The translations under genes were made by a program, and so were the position numbers. The notes under the pieces are model-generated. The model made no database searches. It was not told the DNA's origin and worked only from the letters and a program-made list of their open reading frames with translations. Shown here one piece after another: positions 25,682 through 34,792 of a stretch of DNA of 49,312 nt. Each line of letters opens with the position of its first letter. The stretch's first letter is position 1. The DNA is from a bacterium BRH_c32 (GTDB lineage Bacteria > Bacteroidota > Ignavibacteria > Ignavibacteriales > Melioribacteraceae), in assembly GCA_001516025.1 (NCBI GenBank), contig LOEU01000031.1, positions 1-49,312 on the forward strand, written 5' to 3'.

Positions 25682-26979
25682 GAGAAAAATTTATCATATA
25701 TATTCTATTCTGTTTATTTGCAGTTGTAAACACAACTTTATTTTCTCAGAATATTATTCCAAAAGAATCTCTTAGCACTCCATGGCGATTTGTTGTAATC
25801 GGAGATACTCATGTACCGCAGTCAGATACCGTCAAAGAAATGATACCTTTCATTCTTGAAGACGAAGTCGATCTAATATTGGTTTGTGGAGACCTTGTTG
25901 ATGCAGGTAAATTAACTAAAGCATCTGAATTGGAATCACAATTACATGAGTGGGTATCCATCTTTTCATCTTTCTATGATAGAGGCATAGGAGTTTATCC
26001 GGTTCGTGGAAACCATGAAGACGATGCTACTGATGATATTTCAGTCTGGAATAAAATTTTTACCGGTACTAAAGAACTTCCTCAAAACGGTCCATCAGGC
26101 GAAGTAAATCTCACTTATTCTTTTATCAAGAACAATGCTAAGTTTATTGGACTTGATAACTATGCTAATATTCATAAAGTAAATCAGGAGTGGTTGAACG
26201 GGCAACTTGCTTCCAATAGCTCCACTCATCTATTTGTTTTTGGGCATGAGGCAGCCTTCAAAGTGTTTCATTCCGATTGTCTAGATGATTATCCGGAAGA
26301 TAGAAATACTTTCTGGAAGAGTATGACTGATGCCGGAGTGAGAACTTATTTTTGCGGACATGATCATTTTTATGATGTAAGCCGAATAGATGATAACGAC
26401 GGCAACTTCAATAATGATATTTATCAGGTACTTGTTGGTGGTGGTGGTGGATGGCTTATGTCCAAGTATAATTTTAATGGATTTAATTCGCCTTACAATC
26501 AGATTGGAGTATTTCATGAGAAACAACATGGATATGCTCTTGTAGAAATAAGCGGAACAAACAACAATGATTGTGATGTAACTATTACATGGAAAGAAAG
26601 AACATTTGATATTGAAAGTTCTTCTTATAAATATTTGGCAACAAAAGATATACTTAAATATACAGCCGAAGCTAAGACTAAGACTAGTATCGAAAATATC
26701 GAAAAGCCGGTTCCCAATAAGCTTTTTCTTGAACAGAATTATCCTAATCCATTTAATCCACAAACAACAATAAGCTTTCAACTTTCAGAGGACGGCTTCG
26801 TGCAGCTAAAAATCTTTGACATGCTCGGACGAGAAATTGCCATTTTAGTAAACGAATTTAAATCTTCCGGTTATTATGAAGTAAATTTTGACGGCAGTAA
26901 TTTAAGTAGTGGAATTTATTTTGTACAATTGAGTAGTATGAATTTTATTGATACAATAAAGATGTTGTTGTTAAAATAG
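25678..26979 (+). CDS. Secreted calcineurin-like metallophosphatase with T9SS sorting domain
   Basis: A 433-residue secreted enzyme. A signal peptide is followed by a metallophosphatase domain with all the metal-ligand motifs: GDTH, CGDLVDAG, RGNHED, GHEAA and GHDH, which together coordinate two divalent metals for phosphoester hydrolysis. The C-terminus has the QNYPNPFNP motif, GREIAILV and KMLLLK typical of type IX secretion substrates. The ATG lies in the stop codon overlap of the upstream DUF1566 gene. The substrate is not predictable. Confidence 0.88.
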   Translation: MREKFIIYILFCLFAVVNTTLFSQNIIPKESLSTPWRFVVIGDTHVPQSDTVKEMIPFILEDEVDLILVCGDLVDAGKLTKASELESQLHEWVSIFSSFYDRGIGVYPVRGNHEDDATDDISVWNKIFTGTKELPQNGPSGEVNLTYSFIKNNAKFIGLDNYANIHKVNQEWLNGQLASNSSTHLFVFGHEAAFKVFHSDCLDDYPEDRNTFWKSMTDAGVRTYFCGHDHFYDVSRIDDNDGNFNNDIYQVLVGGGGGWLMSKYNFNGFNSPYNQIGVFHEKQHGYALVEISGTNNNDCDVTITWKERTFDIESSSYKYLATKDILKYTAEAKTKTSIENIEKPVPNKLFLEQNYPNPFNPQTTISFQLSEDGFVQLKIFDMLGREIAILVNEFKSSGYYEVNFDGSNLSSGIYFVQLSSMNFIDTIKMLLLK

Positions 26980-27025
26980 GTTCGATCCTTTTAGCATTTA
27001 ATCATATCATAAGTGAATAACTGAT

Positions 27026-27268
27026 TGTATGGAAGACGTGGTTGCTTTGAGTTACGAATTAGGTAGCATTTATACCAAATTTGGAATCTTTTTGATATCC
27101 ACCTCCAATTCCTTGATATAACATATTCTTTTTATAACTTCCGCCACTATTATGATCATTGCCACCACTATTAGAGTGATTATTTAATCCGGTTATGAAA
27201 TAATACTTTGTCGTTGGTTCATTTAATAACCAATTAAGATTTTGATACTTAATTTTACTATTTTTCAT
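27026..27268 (-). pseudogene. Decayed partial copy of the 15064-15630 barrel gene
   Basis: Bases 27068-27213 match the 3' half of the barrel gene at roughly 90% identity, including the SGGNDHNSGG and YKK...LY.GIG.GYQKDSKFGI coding blocks; flanking text at 27026-27060 (GTTACGAA...) also matches the 3' flank 15014-15060. About 150 bases between these blocks are missing. An open frame of 69 codons exists but has no signal peptide, so it is probably not a functional protein. Confidence 0.75.
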
Positions 27269-27443
27269 TAGAGTCCCTTATGAGTTTTTTGTTATTCGAA
27301 TATAACATTTAAAGATTCATTGGAGTCTCTTCTATTTTTTTCATAAATTTTTTTCAACTGAAAATGAATATATACTATGCTAAACCAATTCAGAATAATA
27401 AGATATAAATTATGTTGAAAAATATGAAATTGTTTGCTTCATT

Positions 27444-28031
27444 GTGATTATGTTTGACACATTACGATCACATATTAACCGCAAGATCAAACTATCAGAA
27501 TCTGAATTCGCGCTAGTTACTACTTTCTTTATTCCTAAGAAATTGAGAAAAAAACAATACCTTTTGCAGGCGGGAGATGTGTGTAAATATTTAGCGTTTG
27601 TTTCTAAAGGATGTCTCCGTAGTTATTCCGTGAACGATAAAGGTGAAGAACATATTGTACAATTTGCAATCGAAGATTGGTGGATGACAGATCTAAAAAG
27701 TTTCTTAACAAATGAGCCCGCTACCTATAATATAGATGCACTAGAAGACACCGAATTATTTCTAATTGACAAAGAATCTCAGGATAAGTTATATAGTGTC
27801 ATGCCGAAGATTGAACATTATTTTAGAATACTTTTAGAAGGCAATAACACAGCCGCTCAAAAAAGAATCTCCGACTTCATAAGCGCGTCCGCTGAAGAGC
27901 GTTACTTAAATTTTCTTAAAACATATCCGGAACTAGTTCAACGTGTTCCGCAAAGCCAAGTTGCTTCTTACCTTGGTATTAAACCTCAATCGCTCAGCCG
28001 TATCCGCAAAGAGCTTTCCGAAAAAAAATAG
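27444..28031 (+). CDS. Crp/Fnr-family transcription regulator
   Basis: A 195-residue regulator with an N-terminal cyclic-nucleotide-binding-type jelly roll (about 25-115; KKLRKKQYLLQAGDVCKYLAFVSKGCLRSY) and a C-terminal helix-turn-helix with the recognition helix in VPQSQVASYLGIKPQSLSRIRKEL. It lacks the cysteines of oxygen-sensing FNR and looks like the common Bacteroidota subtype that sits near small stress or redox genes. It is followed at 178 bases by the co-oriented YceI and pirin genes, a frequent association. Confidence 0.9.
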   Translation: MIMFDTLRSHINRKIKLSESEFALVTTFFIPKKLRKKQYLLQAGDVCKYLAFVSKGCLRSYSVNDKGEEHIVQFAIEDWWMTDLKSFLTNEPATYNIDALEDTELFLIDKESQDKLYSVMPKIEHYFRILLEGNNTAAQKRISDFISASAEERYLNFLKTYPELVQRVPQSQVASYLGIKPQSLSRIRKELSEKK

Positions 28032-28208
28032 CAATCCGTTAACATAGGTTAATGTGTTTTCTTACCTTATGTGAATGCATCATGCATGCATGAATATGTA
28101 TTTTTATGGTATAAAAATTAGATAGTTGATGAAATAGATTTTATGGAAATGACTATCGGAATTTGAGGGATAAGAAATTAATCAATAACAAAGAAAAGGA
28201 AAAACATA

Positions 28209-28742
28209 ATGGCAATAACAAAATGGATACTCGACCCCGCTCATAGCGAAATGCAATTCAAGGTAAAACACATGATGATCACAAATGTAAAAGGCGAATT
28301 CAGAAATTTTACCGCAGAAATGAATTCAGATGGCAAAGATTTTATCGCAGATTCGATTAAAGTCAACATCAAAACCTCTTCAATCTTTACAAACTCAGAA
28401 GACCGCGACACTCACTTGAAGAGCGCCGATTTTTTTGATGTCGAGAAATATGAGGAGATGTCTTTTACCGGAACATCAATGGAAAAGATTGATGAAGACA
28501 ACTATAAATTAAAAGGTAATCTCACAATTAAAGGAATAAGTAAAGAAGTTGAACTTGACGCTGAATTTGGTGGTATTAATAAAGATCCTTGGGGAAATGA
28601 AAAAGCGGGATTTTCTCTTACGGGGAAAATAAATAGGAAGGATTGGGGACTGACCTGGAACGCAGCATTAGAAACCGGTGGAGTATTGGTAAGTGATGAA
28701 GTCAAGCTAAGCGCAGAAACTCAGTTTGTGAAGCAAGTATAG
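28209..28742 (+). CDS. YceI-family protein
   Basis: A 177-residue YceI/lipocalin-like protein: DPAHSEMQFKVKHMMI at the N-terminus, DGKDFIADSIKVNIKTSS, DRDTHLKSADFFDVEKYEEMSF and KGISKEVELDAEF in the middle, all characteristic of the polyisoprenoid-binding YceI fold. There is no signal peptide, so it is a cytoplasmic member. The ribosome site AAGGA lies upstream. It is 67 bases ahead of the pirin gene and probably co-transcribed. Confidence 0.93.
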   Translation: MAITKWILDPAHSEMQFKVKHMMITNVKGEFRNFTAEMNSDGKDFIADSIKVNIKTSSIFTNSEDRDTHLKSADFFDVEKYEEMSFTGTSMEKIDEDNYKLKGNLTIKGISKEVELDAEFGGINKDPWGNEKAGFSLTGKINRKDWGLTWNAALETGGVLVSDEVKLSAETQFVKQV

Positions 28743-28808
28743 TTGAGTAATTTAACAGGGTTGTCCATAGTTAATAATGACATCGTTAAAAATTGAACAG
28801 GAATAAAA

Positions 28809-29525
28809 ATGAAAAACAGAGTATTACACAAGGCAGAGACACGCGGTTACGCAGATCACGGATGGCTCAAAAGTTATCATACATTCAGTTTCGCTAATTA
28901 TTATAATCCGGATCGGGTACATTTCGGTGCTCTGCGAGTATTGAATGATGATTCTGTAGAAGCAGGGATGGGTTTTGGTACTCATCCGCACGATAATATG
29001 GAAATAGTTTCCATTCCGCTTGAAGGGGATTTGGAACATAAAGACAGCATGGGGAATGTTAGTGTAATAAAACATGGAGATGTTCAGGTTATGAGCGCGG
29101 GTTCGGGCATAACTCATAGCGAATACAATAGGAACAAAGATAAGCTCACAAAATTTTTACAGATATGGGTTTTTCCAAACAAAAAAGATGTCACACCTCG
29201 ATATGATCAATTAACTTTAAACGTTGAAGACCGCCATAATAAACTTCAGCAAATTCTTTCTCCAAACGCAGATGATGAAGGAGTTTGGATTCATCAGAAC
29301 GCATGGTTCCATTTAGGGAATTTTGATAAGGGAGTTAGTGCTGAATACACTATTAAAGCAAAAACAAATGGTGTTTATGTTTTTGTTTTCAAAGGTGATG
29401 TTACAATCGATAATCAGCAATTAAATACACGCGATGGATTTGGAGTTTGGGATACGGATAAGATTCAGATACAAGCCGATAGTGATTCTGAATTTTTACT
29501 AATGGAAATACCCATGGCAATGTAA
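28809..29525 (+). CDS. Pirin-family protein
   Basis: A 238-residue two-cupin pirin (YhaK-like): HSFANYYNPDRVHFG-type start, the metal-ligand block GFGTHPHDNMEIVSIPLEGDLEH-KD, and the GSGITHSEYN block with the second-cupin ligands. Pirins bind iron and can act as redox sensors or quercetinases. It follows the YceI gene and a Crp-family regulator, a common stress-type cluster. A strong terminator lies downstream at 29681. Confidence 0.93.
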   Translation: MKNRVLHKAETRGYADHGWLKSYHTFSFANYYNPDRVHFGALRVLNDDSVEAGMGFGTHPHDNMEIVSIPLEGDLEHKDSMGNVSVIKHGDVQVMSAGSGITHSEYNRNKDKLTKFLQIWVFPNKKDVTPRYDQLTLNVEDRHNKLQQILSPNADDEGVWIHQNAWFHLGNFDKGVSAEYTIKAKTNGVYVFVFKGDVTIDNQQLNTRDGFGVWDTDKIQIQADSDSEFLLMEIPMAM

Positions 29526-29680
29526 ATCAAACAAGTAAATTTCAAGAATGATGGAATGGAATTAATAGGAGCATTAAACAGGGGTGCATAGACTTGTTTT
29601 AATTCATGAAAAATAACATGGTTTGTCGATTTAGCCACAATTTAAAGCACAATCTCGGACATGTTGAGAGGGTTTAAAAG
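29526..29680. other. Short intergenic region before terminator
   Basis: No gene is seen between the pirin stop and the terminator. The 3' end of the pirin message is probably here. Confidence 0.4.
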
Positions 29681-29716
29681 AAAAAAGCCTCAAAACGGGA
29701 TGTTTTGAGGCTTTTT
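29681..29716. terminator. Bidirectional terminator between pirin gene and tRNA-Thr
   Basis: A perfect 10-bp stem GCCTCAAAAC / GTTTTGAGGC with a 5-base loop, preceded by six As and followed by five Ts, so it works in both directions. It ends the pirin operon on the plus strand and the tRNA transcript on the minus strand. Confidence 0.85.
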
Positions 29717-29720
29717 ATTG

Positions 29721-29793
29721 AGCTGGCTATGGGACTCGAACCCGCGACCTGCTGATTACAAATCAGCTGCTCTACCAACTGAGCTAAGCCAGC
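29721..29793 (-). tRNA. tRNA-Thr (anticodon TGT)
   Basis: 73 bases fold as a cloverleaf: acceptor GCTGGCT/AGCCAGC, D-arm GCTC/GAGC, anticodon stem GCTGA/TCAGC around loop TTTGTAA with anticodon TGT at its centre, and T-loop TTCGAGT. CCA is not encoded. The T-arm has only three strong G-C pairs (GGG/CCC) with weaker outer pairs. The plus-strand gene order around it is unremarkable. Confidence 0.94.
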
Positions 29794-30085
29794 ATTAAAA
29801 ATTTAGACTGCTAATTTAGTCTTTTTATTTATTCATAGCAAGTGCAATTTATCATTTTTAAAATAAAAAAGGCGAGCTGAGAATGTAAAAAATGAGGGCG
29901 CAATTCATTTAAACACGTGGTCTCAACCCACCTAAACTTGTTACTCTAATATAATAATAATTTATTTAAAGTCAAATCCACTTCTGCATGACCTAAAGTG
30001 CAATTGGTCTTATATAATTTTACTCTATCCTATACTCATAATACTTAATCCCGAAGGATTAATACGAAAGTAATTTTTATTTTTC

Positions 30086-31405
30086 TCAAACGCTACCATC
30101 ACCAATCTTTTTATTAGGTTTCTTTCTAACCAAAACTTTGTCCACTCTTTTTCCATCCATATCCACAATTTCAAAATCATAATTCAGAAGTTCTATTTTA
30201 TCGCCCGATTTAGGAATGCGTTTAAGGTAATACATCAACATTCCGCCAAGAGTTGTATAGTCATCACTTTCAGGCAATGAATGCAATTCTAATTTCTCTT
30301 TCAGTTCTTCAATAATAATCGCACCATCAATCAATAGAGATCCGTCTTCACGCGAAATAATTTCGGGCTCTTCAAATTGCGATTTATCAGGCAGATAACC
30401 AAATATATTTTCAATCAGATCATGCAATGTTATCAAGCCTTGAAGAGTCCCATATTCGTCCACTACAATTGCATAATGACTTTTGGTTTGCTTAAAGCGT
30501 TCAAGCAGACGAAGCGTGGAAAGATTATCGGGTATATATAACGGCTCTTCTAAAATTTTTCTAATATCAAATTCATCACCGCTTAATAAAAGTTTTACGA
30601 AATCTTTCACGGTTACTACACCATGAACTTTATCGGTCGATCCTTCGCAAACAACAAATCGAGAGAAGCTGCTTGTAGTAATTATTTTTTTTACTGTTTC
30701 GAGTTTATCATTAATATCGATCCAAACCAAGTCCTGCCTATTTGTCATTATTGCATAAGCTTTCCTATCGCCGAACTTAAAAATATTTTTCAGTAGATCT
30801 GATTCCTCTTTCTCGAAAGTTCCGAACTTAGTACCCTGCTCGATAAGAAGCTTTAATTCCTCTTCGGTTACGGGCGGCTCTAAATTTTCTTTGATGCGAA
30901 AAAGTTTTAATAATAATTTTGTTGATCCGCTTAAAATAGAAACTACGGGCAGAGCGAATCTGAATAGTCCGTTCATAAACGGGGCTAAAATGGATGTAAT
31001 CTTTTCGGGATTATTAAATGCAATCGCCTTTGGTACTAATTCTCCAATTATTAAAGATAGATAAGTGATAATCGAGATTGTTAATGCGAGCGAGATTTCG
31101 CCGGCAAATTTTTTGAGTATCGCAAATTGAGAAAAAAAAGGTTCTATATCTTTAGCAAGAGTAATACCGCCGAAAGCACCGGCAATAATACCGATCAATG
31201 TAATTCCTACCTGAACAGTAGAAAGAAATTTTTCGGGTTCATCCATTAATTTCAGCGATATGCAGGCACCTTTATTGCCCATCTTTGCCATCTGCTGTAA
31301 CTTAATTTTAGTCGATGATACCAATGCTATTTCGCTCATTGCGAATAAACCATTGATCGCAATCAGCAGAAGAATTATTACAATATTTAATATGGTCGAA
31401 TCCAT
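30086..31405 (-). CDS. CNNM/CorC-family membrane protein with CBS pair
   Basis: A 439-residue protein: four transmembrane helices of the CNNM/DUF21 domain (about 1-185; NGLFAMSEIALVSS), a CBS pair at about 205-325 (the RFVVCEGSTDKVHGVV and HYAIVVDEYGTLQGLI strands), and a C-terminal CorC/HlyC domain with GGMLMYYLKRIP. Relatives export or regulate divalent cations such as Mg or Co. It stands alone on the minus strand after the tRNA. Confidence 0.94.
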   Translation of the reverse strand: MDSTILNIVIILLLIAINGLFAMSEIALVSSTKIKLQQMAKMGNKGACISLKLMDEPEKFLSTVQVGITLIGIIAGAFGGITLAKDIEPFFSQFAILKKFAGEISLALTISIITYLSLIIGELVPKAIAFNNPEKITSILAPFMNGLFRFALPVVSILSGSTKLLLKLFRIKENLEPPVTEEELKLLIEQGTKFGTFEKEESDLLKNIFKFGDRKAYAIMTNRQDLVWIDINDKLETVKKIITTSSFSRFVVCEGSTDKVHGVVTVKDFVKLLLSGDEFDIRKILEEPLYIPDNLSTLRLLERFKQTKSHYAIVVDEYGTLQGLITLHDLIENIFGYLPDKSQFEEPEIISREDGSLLIDGAIIIEELKEKLELHSLPESDDYTTLGGMLMYYLKRIPKSGDKIELLNYDFEIVDMDGKRVDKVLVRKKPNKKIGDGSV

Positions 31406-31602
31406 TGCCCTTTTTTCTTAATTGACTAACATATATAAAAGTAATAAAAATTTCTTATTGTTTTTTATACACAGTTCACCACTTCTACAAAATTCGCAAA
31501 ACTTCGCATAAATATACTTATTGCTTTATTTATAGCTTGACTTAAATTATACAATAAGTTTATTTAGCGAGTGTCAATTAAATAATGTAGGAGTATTTAA
31601 AA

Positions 31603-32538
31603 ATGGAAATGGAAATATTCTCAACCGGAACTCACTTATCCAAGAACGGGATAACGAAAACTTATACCGAAACGGACTTGGATAATATTGTAAGAAGCTA
31701 TAATCCCGAATACCACGAAGCACCAATAACCATCGGTCATCCTTCCGATAATACACCTGCATATGGGTGGGTGCAATCACTAAAGCGCAACGGAGAAAAA
31801 TTGATAGCGACCGTAAGCGAGCTACTCCCTGAATTTAAGGAAATGTTAGAAAAGAAACTTTTTAAAAAGCGTTCGATCTCATTATATCCGGATGGTTCGC
31901 TGCGTCATATCGGCTTTCTCGGTGCGCTCCCACCCTCTGTCAAAGGGTTAAAGAACCTCTCGTTTCAGGATGATGAAGCAGATGAGCTACTAACTTCACT
32001 CCTCGAGGAGACAGTAACAGAATCAACGGAAGGTATGGGGCATGAGGAATCAGTAACCGAAGCACCACAGTTACAGGCTAATACATCACTCAATGATGAT
32101 CAAGAGGTTGAATTTGGAAATGATTCATCTACTGCCTCTTCTGGTTTGGAAGGCGTGGAATCAGAGAATGATTCAATACCTCCGGCGCACAAAACTCTTG
32201 ATCGAGATATAATTTCCACTCTTTTAGATAGCAAAATTTCTGAAGGAAGATTCACACCTGCAATGAAGAGAACCTTCTTTGCTTTTATTGAATCCCCCGA
32301 TAGTGCCGATCAAATATTTGAATTTATCAATTCAATACCCGTGATAGTTCATCTTGATGAAGTAATAAAAAAATCAGTACAAAACTATTCCGATCACTTT
32401 TCGGGCTGCGATGATTATGAAATCGATAGCCATTCCGAATCGATCTACAAAAAACTAAAATCAATTCAGCATCAATCGGGAATCTCGTTTGAAGCTGCAA
32501 TCAATCAATTAATTAAATCCAATAGGAGAGCTTTATGA
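31603..32538 (+). CDS. Phage capsid protease/scaffold (Mu gpI-like)
   Basis: A 311-residue protein whose first 130 residues match the Mu-I-like head maturation protease: ITIGHPSDNTPAYGWV, LIATVSELLPEF, KKRSISLYPDGSLRHIGFLGALPPSVKGL. The remaining 180 residues are acidic and helical, as expected of a scaffold. It begins the capsid block and overlaps the capsid gene by ATGA. The GTAGGAGT ribosome site is 10 bases upstream; an ATG two codons later is possible. It cleaves scaffold/capsid during head maturation in related phages. Confidence 0.9.
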   Translation: MEMEIFSTGTHLSKNGITKTYTETDLDNIVRSYNPEYHEAPITIGHPSDNTPAYGWVQSLKRNGEKLIATVSELLPEFKEMLEKKLFKKRSISLYPDGSLRHIGFLGALPPSVKGLKNLSFQDDEADELLTSLLEETVTESTEGMGHEESVTEAPQLQANTSLNDDQEVEFGNDSSTASSGLEGVESENDSIPPAHKTLDRDIISTLLDSKISEGRFTPAMKRTFFAFIESPDSADQIFEFINSIPVIVHLDEVIKKSVQNYSDHFSGCDDYEIDSHSESIYKKLKSIQHQSGISFEAAINQLIKSNRRAL

Positions 32539-33458
32539 GCACACTGGCAAAACGCAGAATAATCGATCCCGTACTAACGGAATTAGCAAGGGGCTATTCA
32601 AATAATTCATTAGTAGGAACAAATCTTTTTCCGATAGTGGAAGTGGAGAAAGAGGGGGGCAAAATTCCGCAATTCACAAAAGAGGCATTCAAAATCTATA
32701 ATACCGAGCGGGCAATAAGAGCAAGAAGCAATCGAATATCGCCGGAGATTTATACTTCAATCGATTTTGTAATGGCAGAGCATGATCTTGAGTATCCGAT
32801 GGATTACCGAGAAGTGGAAGAAAACATCACTCCATTAAAACTTCATGCGACTAATGTAGTATCGGAGGGGATTTCAATCCGTTTAGAAAAACTTATTGCG
32901 GATATTGCGCAGAATCTATCTACTTATCCAACAGGTAACAAAGTAACATTAAGCGCAGGCAGCAAGTTCGATGAAGACGCTTCAAATCCTTTTTTAGTAA
33001 TCGATACTGCAATAGAGGCAGTGCGCTCTAAAATAGGAAAGCGTCCTAATCTTTGCTTAATGGGTGCGGCTACTTTCAAGTCATTAAAAAATCATCCTAA
33101 AGTTCACGATAGAATAAAATATTCGGAACGCTCGGTCGTATCATCGGAGATGCTGGCTCAATTATTCGGATTTGATCGCGTACTCATAGGCGATTCGGTT
33201 TATTCATCCGATGCAGGGGTCTTCACTGATATCTGGGGCGATAATTTAATTGCAGCTTATGTACCTCAGCTAAAGGATCAGGTTGACCGCACTTATTACG
33301 AACCGGCATTTGCATATACACTTCGTAAAAAAGGTTATCCCGTAATCGATTCATACGAGGAATCGGGCAAAGTATTAATTCTTCGCAATACCGATATTTT
33401 TATTCCGAAGGTAGTGGGAAGCGAAGCGGCTTATTTAATCAATGATACAAATACTTAG
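32535..33458 (+). CDS. Phage major capsid protein
   Basis: A 307-residue HK97-fold type capsid protein of the E-like/P22-like class. Supporting features are its position after the protease, its length, the N-terminal ALARRRI...LARGYSNNSLVGTNLFP type start and the basic segment RAIRARSNRISPE, which are typical of these families. It is translationally coupled (ATGA) to the protease gene and is followed by decoration-like genes. The exact structural subfamily cannot be fixed from sequence alone. Confidence 0.85.
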   Translation: MSTLAKRRIIDPVLTELARGYSNNSLVGTNLFPIVEVEKEGGKIPQFTKEAFKIYNTERAIRARSNRISPEIYTSIDFVMAEHDLEYPMDYREVEENITPLKLHATNVVSEGISIRLEKLIADIAQNLSTYPTGNKVTLSAGSKFDEDASNPFLVIDTAIEAVRSKIGKRPNLCLMGAATFKSLKNHPKVHDRIKYSERSVVSSEMLAQLFGFDRVLIGDSVYSSDAGVFTDIWGDNLIAAYVPQLKDQVDRTYYEPAFAYTLRKKGYPVIDSYEESGKVLILRNTDIFIPKVVGSEAAYLINDTNT

Positions 33459-33466
33459 AGGATGAT

Positions 33467-33742
33467 ATGGCTAAATATATCTTAAAAAATACATCGCTTT
33501 TTATTGGAATTGATTACTATCCCGAAGGGAGCATTCTTAATCTGAGCGAGCGTGAAGCAGAGAGAATTAATAATTCTATTTCTGCGGGTTACTTAGAGAT
33601 TATTTCGGAAGAGAAACCGAGAACTAAAGAACTCGAAAATCACGAAATCAAGAATCCGGAAATCGATAATTCCGAGTTTGAAATTCCGGTGAGAGCACAA
33701 CGCCCAAAAAGAAGTTCATCGAAAAAAGAGAAAACGAGATGA
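33467..33742 (+). CDS. Small phage structural protein, unknown
   Basis: A 91-residue protein starting with a beta-strand-rich segment (KYILKNTSLFIGIDYYPEGSILNLSE) and ending in a basic tail (RAQRPKRSSSKKEKTR). It is 8 bases after the capsid gene and overlaps the next gene by ATGA. Its position suggests a head-completion, decoration or scaffold-related protein. The basic tail could bind DNA. Confidence 0.6.
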   Translation: MAKYILKNTSLFIGIDYYPEGSILNLSEREAERINNSISAGYLEIISEEKPRTKELENHEIKNPEIDNSEFEIPVRAQRPKRSSSKKEKTR

Positions 33743-34080
33743 TAACCGAACAGCCTGTATTAATAACATCAATTAAAACCAACGTTCAGCTATACAAAAA
33801 TCGGATAGTCTCATTTACCGGAATTCATTCGGCGATTAATCCGCTTGGAGTTTGCGCCGCAGATACTAAAGCCAATTCTTATTCACCAATTATCACACAT
33901 GGGATTGCGTTAGTCGAAGCGGGAGAAGCAATTTTTGCAGGGGAGGATATAGGCCCGGATTCACAGGGACGAGCAGTCCCCTCCCCTTTATTTCAATACT
34001 ATCTCGGCAGAGCACTCGATGGTGCTCTCTATTCAGGAGCTTTAATAAGAGTAATACTAAACGTACCAAAATCACAATAA
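33739..34080 (+). CDS. DUF2190-like capsid decoration protein
   Basis: A 113-residue protein with the DUF2190 pattern: GVCAADTKANSYSPIITHGIALVEAGEAIFAGEDIGPDSQGRAV. Such proteins are capsid cement proteins in several tailed phages. It is paralogous to the next gene (residue-level matches such as GIAL.. and GD.. blocks). It starts in an ATGA overlap. Confidence 0.8.
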   Translation: MITEQPVLITSIKTNVQLYKNRIVSFTGIHSAINPLGVCAADTKANSYSPIITHGIALVEAGEAIFAGEDIGPDSQGRAVPSPLFQYYLGRALDGALYSGALIRVILNVPKSQ

Positions 34081-34094
34081 AAAATGGAGGAACT

Positions 34095-34433
34095 ATGTTC
34101 ACCGAACTTCCGGGAATTATCGTCAATCATAAAGTAACATCCGCATTCAATAAAGGGACATTCGTAAACTTTGCAGGGGATGCACCCCCTAATAATGTTA
34201 AAGGTCTTGGAGTTGTAAATGCAGATTCATCATCAACTGAAACTGCTCCGGTAGTAATTGCAGGGATTGCATTGATTACCACAGGTGGGTCATTCGCAAT
34301 AGGCGATCCATTAATAAGCGATATGTTGGGCAGAGCCGTTGCACAAGGCGCAGTCGATAGCAAACATATTATGGGTTTCGCGTTGGATCAATCAACTGCT
34401 ACTAATCAGACCATTAGAATTCTTTTGAGGTAG
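34095..34433 (+). CDS. Second DUF2190-like capsid decoration protein
   Basis: A 112-residue protein: GLGVVNADSSSTETAPVVIAGIALITTGGSFAIGDPLISDMLGRAVAQ, the same fold pattern as the preceding gene, with clear but distant identity. Two paralogous decoration proteins in tandem suggests a capsid with two cement layers or one duplication event. A GGAGG ribosome site precedes the ATG. Confidence 0.82.
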   Translation: MFTELPGIIVNHKVTSAFNKGTFVNFAGDAPPNNVKGLGVVNADSSSTETAPVVIAGIALITTGGSFAIGDPLISDMLGRAVAQGAVDSKHIMGFALDQSTATNQTIRILLR

Positions 34434-34435
34434 CT

Positions 34436-34783
34436 ATGGCAAAGAAGGTGAAGATCGAACTCAAAAAAGTAAAGGTGCCGGCTAAACCGGCACCTAATAC
34501 TAAAGTTAATTTTATCGACAAAACCAGATTCAAAATCTATCAAGAAAAAGAGGAGAAGAAAAAAGAGATGTGGGAGACAATTAAATCATATTTAACCGGA
34601 ATGATACTTAGATGGATTGCAAAGATTGGCGGAGGAATCCTTCTAACAATCGGAATATCACAAAACTCTTGGGAAGAGATCATCACAGCGATAATCTCAA
34701 TCATTGCGGGAGTTGTTACATCAATCATTCAGCATAAAAAAGCTCTCTTAAGCGATCCATCTGATATATCAAATCTTTATTAA
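34436..34783 (+). CDS. Putative holin or membrane-anchored phage protein
   Basis: A 115-residue protein: the first 40 residues are basic (Lys- and Pro-rich), followed by two transmembrane helices at about 50-70 and 80-97 (LRWIAKIGGGILLTIGIS, IITAIISIIAGVVTSII). It lies just before a putative endolysin gene, the usual place of a holin. It could also be a tape-end or spanin-like protein. Confidence 0.6.
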   Translation: MAKKVKIELKKVKVPAKPAPNTKVNFIDKTRFKIYQEKEEKKKEMWETIKSYLTGMILRWIAKIGGGILLTIGISQNSWEEIITAIISIIAGVVTSIIQHKKALLSDPSDISNLY

Positions 34784-34792
34784 GAGTCTGAT

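Noticed and set aside
26980..27443. Looked for an RNA gene or promoter in the gap before the Crp-family gene
   Set aside because: Only the decayed barrel fragment is recognisable.
28060..28110. ATGCAT-type palindromes upstream of the YceI gene
   Set aside because: Short self-complementary words in AT-rich DNA; no second copy or regulator support.
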